Origin: Oikopleura dioica
Taxonomy: Eukaryota > Chordata > Appendicularia > Copelata > Oikopleuridae
Assembly (NCBI GenBank): GCA_907165135.1
Contig: OU015566.1
Location: 622,501-686,500 of the forward strand
Reading direction: 5' to 3'
Length of the DNA stretch: 64,000 nucleotides
Positions within the stretch are counted from its first letter, which is position 1. Every line of letters begins with the position of its first letter. Made by a program: the position numbers and the translations under genes. A model generated the notes under the pieces. It had not been told where the DNA came from. It saw nothing but the letters and a program-made list of their open reading frames with translations, and did no database searches. This document shows positions 54,242 to 64,000 of this stretch, in pieces.

Positions 54242-55037
54242 ATGCTTATTCTACTACTTACGAGTTTATTACTGTCAGAAGCACTAGAATGCTACAAAGA
54301 TACATGCGTGAGCCTAGGTACGTTATTTGCCAAAAAAACGGGGCCAACATTTGATTTCGTAGCTACAGAATGCAGAATAACAGTAAATACATCAAGAGAA
54401 ATTTGCTCGGACGCAGAAGAATGCTGTATGATTGAGTATCAAGAATCAAGTCGTAAGTTTAAGGACCCCCTCATCGCGAAAATAGGGCTTTTTAGTGAAA
54501 TTTTTTCTCAAAAACTATCTAAGATAGACCCTTCATTTCAATTGCTTCCCCTAGATAAAAGTTTTATCATAAAACCCCCTCATGCTCTCCTGATCATAAA
54601 CTTAAGGATATACAGGCTCTTAAAAGTAAAGTTGCTAGGTACAGCCTGTACCGTACAGGTTTTTGGGTTTTTTTGGTATACCATTTTATTTTTTGCAAGA
54701 TCTTCAGTCTTCAAAGTCTGCAAACTCAAGGCTTCCTTCTCACAATCTATCATTGTCAGAATATCTGACCTTTTGACCAAGAACTTGTACGCTCGCTTCC
54801 CTGTCAGATCTCATTAAATTTTACGGGAGACAAAATTTGATATGGATTGTATGAAGCCAACATGGCCAATTTTGAATACAAAATCGAATAAAACAATAAT
54901 TTTCGTATAGTTGGGCGAAAAAAACGACCAGTAATCATCACAAGCTATGGATGCCGAAAACCTGTGGCAGCTGAAACAAAATGCTCTCAAATGGGCGAAG
55001 CAGACCAATACAGTAGGTTGCAAAGAAAAATCATTGA
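54242..55037 (+). CDS. Small Cys-containing secreted protein
   Basis: Start MLILLLTSLLLSEALECYKD at 54242, a signal peptide ending near SEALEC. Then TCVSLGTLFAKKTGP, ATECRITVNTSREICSDAEE, CCMIEYQES, and a GT donor at 54453 (CAAGTC|GTAAGT). The rest of the open frame is intron-like. A downstream exon probably starts near 54972 (after TGTGGCAG) and gives ETKCSQMGEADQYSR and a stop near 55037; this second exon is tentative. The six or seven cysteines in under 100 residues suggest a small disulphide-bonded (Ly6-like?) protein, which I cannot confirm. Confidence 0.5.
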
Positions 55038-55778
55038 GTGATGATTTGTTAAGTCAGATCGTGTTTATTTTCATGCAAAACTTCGCTGTGCAATACTGAT
55101 GAGATGATTTCTTCGGCGAGGACAACTTCTTTATTCACGCTAATTTTTCAAATGCTTTTTTTTCTGTTACTGTAAATGTTATGTACACAGCCATATTTTT
55201 GAAATAAATCATCATCTCATAAATGCTTAATTGATCAATGTTCCGTTTTGTTGTGACCCTTTTTGAACAGACTTTATTGTTTGTAAAATGCGGCTTGGTG
55301 GGATGGAACGTATATTTTTGGCACGGATCCAAAGCGCTAAAAAATGCAGTAATCAGGTCAGGAAAGGGTTCAAAATTGAACATTAGCTTCCATAGTGACT
55401 CCAATAAATCTGTTCACGAGAATTCTCAAATTCATCAAAATTTGAATTATCGTCTTGATACCCTTATTTTTTTTATTATTTGGGAGCTTTTTTGACACAA
55501 AAAAAAATATTTTGAAAAAATAAAAGCGAAGGCATTTGTCGCTGAGATAATTGCAGTTGATCTTGCTCGTACTCGTAGTTTATTTCCAAAAACAAACTTT
55601 TCCCTCATCCCTTTTTTCCTGAACCCTCTGACTTAGCCGCCTTGGCCGCTGGGCACTTTACTCAGGATGCCGCAGCGTCAAGCGGCGGTATCTCTTACGA
55701 TAAAAAATTTCTACGCATAGAAAGTTCAGAAATAGCAAAATGAGAAATTCGCGATAGAGAAAAAAATCTGAAAAGAGA
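55038..55778. other. Intergenic, no gene seen
   Basis: AT-rich interval holding the 5' region of the scaffold gene. A reading of 55238-55495 is open but has no coding character. Confidence 0.45.
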
Positions 55779-58700
55779 ATGTCTTCCAACGCGACTAGTT
55801 TGTCAAATCTGCGGCGGCTGGGGTACAGAAGCGTTCAGAGACAACCGCTGGATAGATTCAAGAGCTCAAGTCAGGATTTACTCAATGAAAACAACATCAA
55901 ATCGAGGTTGGAAGAAGAGTTGAATTGGTTCGAAGGATCTAGGCCGGCAAAATCAATTGAAAATCTGCTCTCGCCTTCGGAAAATGAGCGATCTCGTCCG
56001 ACGAAATCTCGTATTCCAGCGCATGGAAACGTTGATGAGAAGAAGAAAAAACTCATGTCGCAGGGGCTTTTCAGGGATTCAACGCAGCTGCATCAGAATT
56101 CGGGGATTTCAGGGCAATCCAGGCTGCCAAAACCTTCCAGTATTTTATCTCAGGAAGAGGATAATGATTTTTTTTCAAGAAGAATGATAGATATTATTGT
56201 TTCTTTTTCAAAAATCACGTTCATAAGAAAGTCACGTAGACACTGTAAAACGTGACATTTTTTTTTGAAAACGTGACTGTTTACGTGACGTGGAAAATTG
56301 TTTTTCATTTTTCAAGAATCATCCTTTCAAAGCTCAAGAATCCGTCCCAGCCTCGTTCTTTTACGCCAACAACATCCCGAATCCAACCTCCTTCTATCTT
56401 CACCCCGCTCAAATCCGCCCTGACTCGTCAACCAGCAACGTACGAATCTTCATCAGAATCGGAAGCGGAAATGAATTTCCCCCCTCCTCCCCCAGAAATG
56501 GCATCAATTTCCGATCACGAATTTCCGTCTTACTCATCTCGGCGAGCTTCAAATCATTCCAGAGTTCCGCTTAAATCTGAAGATACGGAGGGATCCGAAT
56601 TCAGCTACAGATCCGCCTCCATCACGGAAAATGCTAGGGTAGAGCAAATGGAGGAAAAGATCAATGCGTTGAATCGAAAGGTCGAGCAGTTGACCCATTC
56701 CTCTGATGAAAGAGCAAGTTCGGTTGATGATCGAATTTCAATGAGAAACAGGCTGAGCGATTCAGAAAGATCCAAAAATGAACTTAGCAGAAAATATCTC
56801 AAAGGCCGGATATTTAACAGATAAATAACAAAGAAAAATTCAAAGTCACGTCCGCATAATGGATACGTGACCAAATACGAGTTTTTTCGTCACGTAAACA
56901 GATTGCAAACGTGACTTCAAAGGGACATAAATTGACTACCTTACAATGAAATATCCGCTTTGGAGCGCTTGAGACAAATTCAAAGCTAGAAAAACAGGTC
57001 GAAATACTTCAAAAAGAACTCGTCCAAAAGAAAAACCAGATCATTAATATCAAGCAAGTTTCTGCAGCTGTATTTGCCCAGTTCAATTCGCTGCGCTCCG
57101 AAATCAGCTCAGCCCGGCGAGCGCAAATTGATATGCGTAGGACCATGCAAAATGAGCTTCAACAAGTTCAGGGATCGATTGTGATGATGATCGAAGAATA
57201 CGAGGTTTCTCAGGAATGGAATATCAAAATACAATAATCCCTTTATCTAACCAAATTCTTGAAAATTCCGAAAAAAGGCTCCAAGGGTGAATGACTACAC
57301 AACTGATACCCTCTCTCGTCTCCAGCAAGATAGAGCAAAAGTGGAACGGAAGAAAGCTGAATACCACAATGATGCAGATACAGTGGATGAAATCATAGCG
57401 ACAGTCGAAGGTGTCGTGGAAAGGATGAGAAACGATGCTGTTGAAAAAAGGTCGATCATCAGTAGAAAAGAGGTCGAATCAGTCGGGCTTCAGGATTGGT
57501 TCGAAAATTGTGGTCACGTAGACGCTTCTCCTACGTGACCTCTTCCCTCTTTCATTTTTCGAACCCATAAAAGCTCATGAACATTGCCGGAAAAATTGGC
57601 GATCTAAAAGACCGCTTTCCAGATCTTGACGCTGTCCTCTCCTCCCTCGGCTCCAAAGAAGCATCATCCCTCGAACTGGAGCAAACGTTTCTTCAAGAAG
57701 AACCCGCAAGAATCGACGCATGCATGGAAAAATGCAAAGCGCTGACTCAAACTCTGACGACTTTGAAAAAACTCGCAGGAGTTCAAGAAGCTCGGACAAA
57801 GAATTATGAAAGCCACAGTTTGCGAAGAAGGGGACCAAATTATGATGACCCACAAGAGTTGCTGAAGGATGTCAATAAAAGCATAAGGGAGTTGAGTCCG
57901 GTTAATCACCAAAGAAGAGCGGATATTTTGGAAAAGATGGAGCCGAGATGGGCGATGCAAAAATATAGAAATCAAAATATAGGAATGGTTTTTCGATTAA
58001 TTTAGCAAATATAACTCTTGTTATCCGAAAACTCTTTGAAAAACCTCCGACAAAGAAAGAACTCGCATCGAAAAGATGCTGCAGGACCGAGCTGAAACTC
58101 TCAACATCACCGACAACCTCGATTTCATCGCTCATCAGCGAGAACAAGCACTTCGGACGCTCTACCTTCTCGAATCTCAGGAAACCCGCGACACTTCTAG
58201 AAAAAATCAAACATCCAACGGCGGTGCCCATCTTCCCCTTGGCGGCGGGACTGTCCCCCGGAATCAGCCTCAGAAGAGGACTTTTCCAGCAGCTCATGCA
58301 AATCTCCATCGAAAACAGCGATCATGGGATGCTCTCGAGCCGTCAACAGTTGATGATTTGCAGATAACAAATGCTATGTCGTACGCAACGCTGCGGCCGA
58401 ACAATTCGGGAATACGATTTGATCCGAATATCGAAAAGATGGCGGCTATTTCAAGCCCTAATTTGGTCAGGGCGACAATGCACATGCGCGGAGAACTGAA
58501 TAATACAAGGAAAGGGAAAGATAAAAAGAAAGGTTTTGGAAGAATTTTGACCATCGATCGATATATTGTCACGTACACACTCAGCGTACGTGACTTGAGA
58601 TTTGCGATCAGGTCACGTACGCATTTTGTGAACATGATCTCTCAAAAGTATAGTGTAATCATCATCCCTAATAGTAGACCTCGTTTGCCTCAGCAATCCT

Positions 58701-60761
58701 CCATGTCGACAGACCAGCTGCTCGAATCCGAGCTCTACAACAGCCCACCAAAACTTCGCGTCGAGACTCGCAAACAAGAGCGCCCAGCTTCTATGTTCGT
58801 CAGAAATCATCACACGGACGACGAGAACGACTTCGGTCCACTGATCATCGACTCGGTGGTTCAGCCGTCCAAGGGCTCTTCGAAAATTGATCTGACAGAA
58901 TCGAAACCGAAGCGCTCGCCCGAGGCAAAGTCAAAGTTCGGTTTCGGCTTGAGAAAAGGAGTCTTCAAATCGCGTAAAAATAACGAGGAAAAAGAGAAGT
59001 CCAAGAGTCAGTCAGCTCTTGACGCCTCTGACCAATCATTTCGCCAGGAAAGCCCTCAGATGGCGGCAAAGAACCAAGATGAAACGCCAAAGAAATCATT
59101 CGCCTCCAGAATGGCGAGTTTCTCAAAGCGAAAGAAGCAAACTTCGAAGTCAAAACAGCCCGAACCACAGGGCGAAGTTCAAAACGCAAACCCTAACCCG
59201 CCAATGTCTCCGCGACAACAAGCGCACCAAAAACACTTGCACAACCGGCAGAACTCGCAAAATTCAAACAGCCACCAGCCAACTCAACAAAAATCTACCT
59301 CTCGATTGCCCGAGTACAGTCAAATTCGACCGCCATCAAATTCATCCCAACAATTTCTTTCCCCAAAACCTTATCGTCCGGGCGGCCAGCCAAACTTCGG
59401 AATTCAGCGAAATCATCCACCAGGTGCAGGGCGTGGAATCCCGGCGCCGCAGTTTTCTAAAAGCCCGCAAGTTAGGTTTGAAAAGGGGCAAAAACAGCGA
59501 CCACGGGCTTCGACGCATGAATGGTCCAAACCAAAAAGAAGAGGAGATATGAACTCTCAAAGGAAGGGTTGATTTTTGTCTTGAAATGAACGTCCTAAAT
59601 TCTCTTGAACATAAAATTCAAGAGAGAGGCGATTTTCTGGCAGTTAGATTTTCTGGCAGTTAGACTTTCTGGCAAAGGCGATTTTCTGGCACTGCCAGAA
59701 AATCTAATATGACAGAAAATCAAATTTCCAGAAAATCGCCTCTTTTAATTTTGAATATACAGTTAATGATCCCTGAAGGTAAAAAACGGAGAGAAGAAAA
59801 GCTCGGAATTCATCTTCTGATTCTTCTGAGGATGATTTCAAAAAACTAGTGCAGTTTTCTTAAGCTCGTCAAGACGAGTCGAATGATGGGTCTAACTCCT
59901 GATAACTCGTAGGATTGACCGGTTTACCGGCTGGTTACCGGAAAATACGTTGTCACCGGCCGTTTTTGTTCTAGAAGTGATAGACTAATGTTTGACACCG
60001 GAAATTGTTTCTTATAGTCAGTTCCCCTGCAGGGTAAAAGATGAAGTTTTAATCAATTCTCTGAAGAGAGTTATCACTAAAATACTATTTTTGGCGAAAA
60101 TGGTACTAGAAATTAGGAACGTGCAGCAACAACAAAATTTAAGTAAAAAGTACTGTTCTTAGTGATAACTCTCTTCAGAGTATTCATACAACCTTCATTT
60201 TTTACCCTGCAGGGGAAATGACTATAAGAAACAATTTCCGGTGTCAAACATTAGTCTATCACTTCTAGAACAAAAACGGCCGGTGACAACGTATTTTCCG
60301 GTAACCAGCCGGTAAACCGGTCAATCCTACGAGTTATCAGGAGTTAGACCCATCATTCGACTCGTCTTGACGAGCTTAAGAAAACTGCACTAGTTTTTTG
60401 AAATCATCCTCAGAAGAATCAGAAGATGAATTCCGAGCTTTTCTTTTCTCCGTTTTTTACCTTCAGGGATCATTAACTGGATATTCAAAATTCAAAGAGG
60501 CGATTTTCTGGAAATTAGATTTTCTGTCATATTAGATTTTCTGGCAGTGCCAGAAAATCGCCTTTGCCAGAAAGTCTAACTGCCAGAAAATCTAACTGCC
60601 AGAAAATCGCCTCTCTCAAAATTCAACACTCAAAAAGCCCTGGCTCCTTCTCTGGTGGCCCTCCTCCGCCAACCTCTCCACCAAGCGAAGGCTCCTCCAC
60701 CGCCAGGTTCGGCTTTGGCTACAACCGCCCGGATTCCAGAATGAAAACCTCCGACGTCTAA
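55779..60761 (+). CDS. Large coiled-coil/disordered scaffold protein, SRCIN1/SKT-like at best
   Basis: Start MSSNATSLSNLRRLGYRSVQ at 55779. About nine exons. First exons are Ser/Pro-rich and disordered (RIPAHGNVDEKKKK; MNFPPPPPEMASISDHEFP). Then a coiled coil: RVEQMEEKINALNRKVEQLT, ALETNSKLEKQVEILQKELV, NSLRSEISSARRAQIDMRRT, DRAKVERKKAEYHND. A helical domain follows (IAGKIGDLKDRFPDLDAVLS, PQELLKDVNKSIREL, NITDNLDFIAHQREQALRTL), then a long basic, Pro/Gln-rich tail with FGFGLRKGVFKSRKN and the end FGFGYNRPDSRMKTSDV at 60761. The order (disordered, coiled coil, helical, basic tail) recalls p140Cap/SKT (AIP3-domain) scaffolds, but this is weak. Several introns are non-canonical: GC-AG 56803-56965; GA-AG 57494-57573, 57983-58055 and 59563-60637. 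Confidence 0.72.
59622..60617. mobile_element. Fold-back DNA transposon, 996 bp, 9-bp target duplication
   Basis: Ends GAGAGAGGCGATTTTCTGGC and GCCAGAAAATCGCCTCTCTC, with arms of about 450 bp that are almost perfectly complementary (for example GTAACCAGCCGGTAAACCGG on the right matches the left arm inverted) around a loop near 60080-60160. Exact 9-bp duplication AAAATTCAA flanks it (59613-59621 and 60618-60626), the size typical of Mutator-like elements. The word CGATTTTCTGGCA is repeated several times near each end. No transposase. It lies inside the last intron of the scaffold gene. Confidence 0.9.
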
Positions 60762-60893
60762 AATAAACCAAATTCAACAATTTTTTTGTCCTTTCTCATT
60801 CATTTGCTCAATAAAAATATTCTTCTCTACAGATGTTTTTTCTTATTTGTTTCCTCGTAATAAAGGGATAACACAATAACGCGGCATCTGAAA

Positions 60894-62129
60894 ATGATTA
60901 GTAGGACAACGAAATTTTACGAGCTTTTTGTGACGTTAAGTGTCCTTGTGGGCTCTGGCAAGCCCAGATTATCTTTTTTTCTGGCACGAAAACAAAGGAA
61001 AAAATACACGAAACAGAAACAAAATCAGATTTTTTTTCAAAGAAAAAAATTTTCAAATGTTGGTTTCTCTTATTTTTGGATTTTGCGCAGGAGAGATTTT
61101 GTATATCAAGAATTATGGCGAAAAGATTGATTTGAGGCGATTTGCGAGCTGTCATATTTATGATATGGAGCTGACGAAAACGATTACTGTCAAGTTGTCA
61201 GAAGATGAAGACGTAGAGTTTTTGGATATAAACGATGTTCAAGTTGGAATTGGTCACGTGCCTCTACCAATCCAGGTAAAATTTGGGGTTTTCGGCACGA
61301 GTCGACAAAAATTTCGAGAAATTTTGCGTTGGCGGCAATTCGGCCACTGATTGGCCGGCTAGCAAAATCAAGGCTTCTTATTGGTTGAAAATATCCACGC
61401 AAAATTTGTCGAAATTTTTTGTCGATTCGTGCCGCCTTCCCAAAATTTTGGGTTTCTTGATGCATGAATAAGGGTTTCGAGCCGATAAAAGTAAGAAAAA
61501 TTTTAAGAAACCGGTCGGCTACGGAAAACATCTAATCCAATGGATCACCGGCGAAAATACTTCAAAGAAAATTTCCTCCGAACTCGAAAAGCAGCTCATT
61601 TGCACAAAAGAAGAAGACGACTGCTTCATCCGGGTGAATTTCAGCGGCAAAAATGTGCTCAAAATTCGAGGAATTTCACAAAGCTTCTGTCAAAACGCAT
61701 TTATTACGACTTCAAAGCGACCAGCTCATGATCTTTTAAAAAGTCATCAGCCGGATTTCAGAGTTGAGAATCATCAGCAAGAAAAGGAGTTTTTCTCGAT
61801 GGTATGCCCTTAATTTTGTTGTAAAGGAGGGATAACATGTGTTTTTCCAGGGACTGATTATTGGAATTTCTTCGTCAGTGGCAGTTTTCTTTATTTTGGG
61901 ACTCCTGGTCGTCATTTTCATTCGACGACGTCAAAAAAATCTTGAAAAGGAGGAAGAATCGGCATGGAACGCTCAATCGTCTGGCGAATCAAGAAGAGTG
62001 GAGCATATTTACGAAGAAATAGACGATTCCCTCATCGGGCAAAATCCTTCTTATCATGTTTACGACACGCTAGAATATGCAACGACAGGGAGAGCACAGA
62101 CAAATGGATATGACCACCTTCAACTGTAA
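60894..62129 (+). CDS. Single-pass membrane receptor-like protein with tyrosine motifs
   Basis: Start MISRTTKFYELFVTLSVLVG at 60894, a signal peptide; the first intron appears to be GC-AG (60955-61089). The extracellular part reads GEILYIKNYGEKIDLRRFAS, CHIYDMELTKTITVKLSEDE, then after a MITE-bearing intron GKHLIQWITGENTSKK, CTKEEDDCFIRVNFSGKN, SQSFCQNAF. Next GLIIGISSSVAVFFILGLLV is the membrane helix, followed by IRRRQKNLEKEEE and a cytosolic tail with YEEI, YHVYDTLEYATTG and YDHL, ending at 62129. The ectodomain (four visible Cys) is unrecognised; it may be an immunoglobulin-like or CUB-like fold. Confidence 0.72.
61294..61434 (+). repeat. 146-bp MITE (family M1), copy 8
   Basis: GGCACGAGTCGACAAAAATT / AATTTTTTGTCGATTCGTGCC ends, inner TTTTGCGTTGG / CCACGCAAAA, with GATTGGCC and TATTGGTT. 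In an intron of the receptor-like gene. Confidence 0.82.
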
Positions 62130-62639
62130 AAAAATGCAAAAAACTGTAAATAAATTCAAAGGAAACAGACCTTAGTAGTATGTACATAAGCTTTTTTCAA
62201 TGATGGAGATAATGTAAACAAAGAAAGGTAAATAATTATAAATATTTATGAAATATATAAACAAGTTAAAATATTTATTTTAAACGCAAACATATGATAA
62301 ATATTAGTAAACTAAATATAAAATATAAACATGAGTCATCCAAACAAAGGACGGTCAAAAATAACAAAAAATTTCTAGAAGGTTATTTGAATAACCAAGT
62401 TATTCAAATAACTTGTTATTGAAATAACTTGTTATTCAAATAACTTTTTATTACGATAACCGTTATTCAAATAACCTTCTAGAAACTTTTATGTTATTTT
62501 TTACAAAAACTGTCCCTTGGATAAGACTTTTCAAATATAAACATGAGTAGGGTTTGTATCGGGAAGGCGGCGCGCGGCGTGGCACTTTTCACCCAAAATG
62601 ACGGAAATCTATTTCGTTCTTTCAGATAAAATTTCAATG
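62130..62639. repeat. 3' flank with a 187-bp hairpin element (62337-62523)
   Basis: AT-rich flank of the receptor-like gene. The inverted repeat begins ATCCAAACAAAGGACGGTCA and ends TGTCCCTTGGAT, with the inner perfect pair TTCTAGAAGGTTATTTGAAT / ATTCAAATAACCTTCTAGAA around repeats of TTATTCAAATAAC. Probably another small non-autonomous element; no target duplication found. Confidence 0.6.
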
Positions 62640-63180
62640 AAAAATACTTTCCGGATACTAAAATGATGAAACTTCTTCATAATTTGCTCTTCAAAATTAA
62701 TTGTACCGCCAAAAAAATTTTCAGGCGTAACAAAAACTCAAATTTTCCGAAACCTACAGAATACTGAGTGAAGGTCGTGGCGCGGTAGTGCATAAGAGGG
62801 TGAGCGCGGGCGAGAAATCAGTTTCTCTTACTTTTGAAGCTAGCACCGAGCTTAAAAAGCTCTAATTTTTGATATTTTCAGAAACAGACCTGTTAACAAT
62901 ATCTGTGAAAGTTTAAAAGCGTAACGAAAACTAGAACCTTCCGAAATCGAACGTTGATTGACTGAAAAAGATGGCGCGGCGGGGAATTACGCATTGAGCG
63001 CGCCCGGAACTAGTGCTCCTTCCATGGGCTCAGAGTCTATTGACATTGCGCTCCACGGAAGGTTCGAACCTTTCGGACTCAGTGGGTTATCTCAAAGAAT
63101 GTGGCTCCCTCTTTTGGTTCATTTTCGAATCAAGTTCGCTCGAGCGGCAAGAATCTTCACACTCGACATAAAATGAAACA
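62640..63180. repeat. Diverged duplicated block with GC-rich motifs
   Basis: Two diverged copies of a segment running CGTAAC(A/G)AAAACT...TTCCGAAA...ACTGA...GGCGCGG (about 62724-62780 and 62920-62980). A reading frame here (62958-63176) shows no coding character. A TTCGAACC word at 63063 resembles a tRNA T-arm, but no cloverleaf fits. Confidence 0.4.
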
Positions 63181-63545
63181 AGAAGATGAATAGCATGAAC
63201 AGTACTTATACTTCTAAGAAAAAGTAAAATGAAACTCTAAAACACTTATTCCTTTGTAAGCTACTCTCAATATTTCTATTTCTGTAAAATGAAGCTTGAT
63301 TTTTATTTATTGTTATCGTCATTGGATATCCTTAATAAATTATCTTAAATATAAAAAAAATCGTTTTTCTATTCAAGAAAAAAGTGTTCATATGAAGTAA
63401 AAAAGAAAAATTATCAGGATCGCAGAAGTCCAGCTAAGAAATATGAGCAACAATATCGAGTTCCTTGCTGCTACAGAGTGTTATTGGAATCAGGGATTCG
63501 GAACGGAGTATTGTTGGGCATAGACCAGCTTTTGAAAGTATTACT
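63181..63545. other. AT-rich intergenic, nothing recognised
   Basis: Low-complexity A/T sequence, no ORF or repeat unit seen. Confidence 0.45.
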
Positions 63546-63890
63546 TGGCTCAGGCCGATTCCAAAGGTATTTTTGGGATCAGGCCGATTCTGAAAGGTAT
63601 TTTTGGGATCGGGGCGATTTCTGAGGTATTTTTGGGATCGGGGCGATTCCTGAGGTATTTTGGGATCGGGGCGATTTCTGAGGTATTTTTGGGATCGGGG
63701 CGATTTCTGTGGTATTTTTGGGATCGGGGGCGATTTCTGAGGTATTTTTGGGATCGGGGCGATTTCTGAGGTATTTTTGGGATCGGGGCGATTCCTGAGG
63801 TATTTTTGGGATCGGGGCGATTCCTGAGGTATTTTTGGGATCGGGGCGATTTCTGAAAGGTATTTTTGGGCTGAGGCGATATTTTTACAA
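63546..63890. repeat. Minisatellite, about 12 units of 28-29 bp
   Basis: Unit GGTATTTTTGGGATCGGGGC plus GATTTCTGA, with small variants (GATTCCTGA, one-base length changes). It is open in frames on both strands simply because of its repeat structure. Confidence 0.9.
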
Positions 63891-64000
63891 GTGGTCTTTT
63901 TGTTTTAGACCAGATCTTACGCAGTTCAAAAGAGGAAACGTCCTTTGACACTATTTATAAATACATCAAAGAAAAATATGCATGAGTTGAGTCAATATAG

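Noticed and set aside
58076-59572. Single 498-codon ORF taken as one uninterrupted exon
   Set aside because: It includes hairpin-bearing DNA near 58548-58672 with no coding character; a probable in-frame intron (GA donor, AG acceptor), so the ORF should not be read straight through.
63000-63090. tRNA gene suggested by GGTTCGAACC
   Set aside because: No matching acceptor or anticodon arms on either strand; the word is a palindrome.
63545-63951. Overlapping plus- and minus-strand ORFs with periodic peptides
   Set aside because: Both come from the 28-29 bp minisatellite.

Overview
The window looks like nuclear DNA of a very compact metazoan genome, most probably a larvacean tunicate such as Oikopleura dioica. 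The reasons are: animal gene families (beta-tubulin, spermine synthase, HS 2-O-sulfotransferase, KDM1B-type demethylase, adiponectin-receptor family, ZP and folate-receptor proteins); introns mostly of about 38-90 bp; many genes packed on both strands; TTAGGG-type repeats; and several introns whose only frame-preserving ends are GA..AG or GC..AG, known to be unusually common in larvaceans. The species is an inference; no search was run.

Layout. 1-6732: minus-strand Ty3/gypsy LTR retrotransposon, cut by the left edge (5' LTR, gag, pol, a third ORF). 6.9-8.6 kb: 3' part of a Cys-rich, Ser/Thr-rich protein gene, with a TTAA-flanked MITE in its intron. 8.8-14.7 kb: three tandem amino-acid transporter genes (minus). 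15.1-16.8 kb: class V aminotransferase (minus) with two alternative 3' ends. 18.9-20.5 kb: membrane carbonic anhydrase. 21.6 kb: small prepropeptide. 22.0-28.7 kb, all minus: PAQR receptor, a membrane protein truncated by a hAT-type MITE, a Cys-rich secreted protein, spermine synthase. 29.1-30.6 kb: secreted protein gene with a fold-back transposon at its splice acceptor.

31.6-39.4 kb: KDM1B-like demethylase, HS2ST1 and a ZP-domain protein (plus), then a short membrane ORF (minus). 39.6-42.7 kb: repeat island with a 740-bp hairpin and a 1.7-kb hAT-like element holding a 16-copy minisatellite. 42.8-45.0 kb: tandem pair of tail-anchored proteins. 45.2-48.6 kb: an atypical kinase and a membrane protein. 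50-51.9 kb: beta-tubulin. 52.2-53.4 kb: folate-receptor-like protein (minus). 54.2-55.0 kb: small secreted protein. 55.8-60.8 kb: coiled-coil scaffold gene with unusual hairpin-bearing introns and a 996-bp fold-back transposon. 60.9-62.1 kb: single-pass receptor with an ITAM-like tail. The right end is repeats.

The genes do not form one pathway. The unifying theme is interplay of non-autonomous DNA transposons with introns: one 146-bp MITE family has eight copies, mostly in introns; other elements sit in introns, at splice sites or in a coding exon; and several non-canonical introns have inverted repeats at their own ends, as expected if introns arise from, or are folded like, small terminal-inverted-repeat elements.

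Exon boundaries and starts were inferred by eye from reading frames, family similarity and splice-site logic; treat them as good to a few bases where stated and approximate elsewhere.
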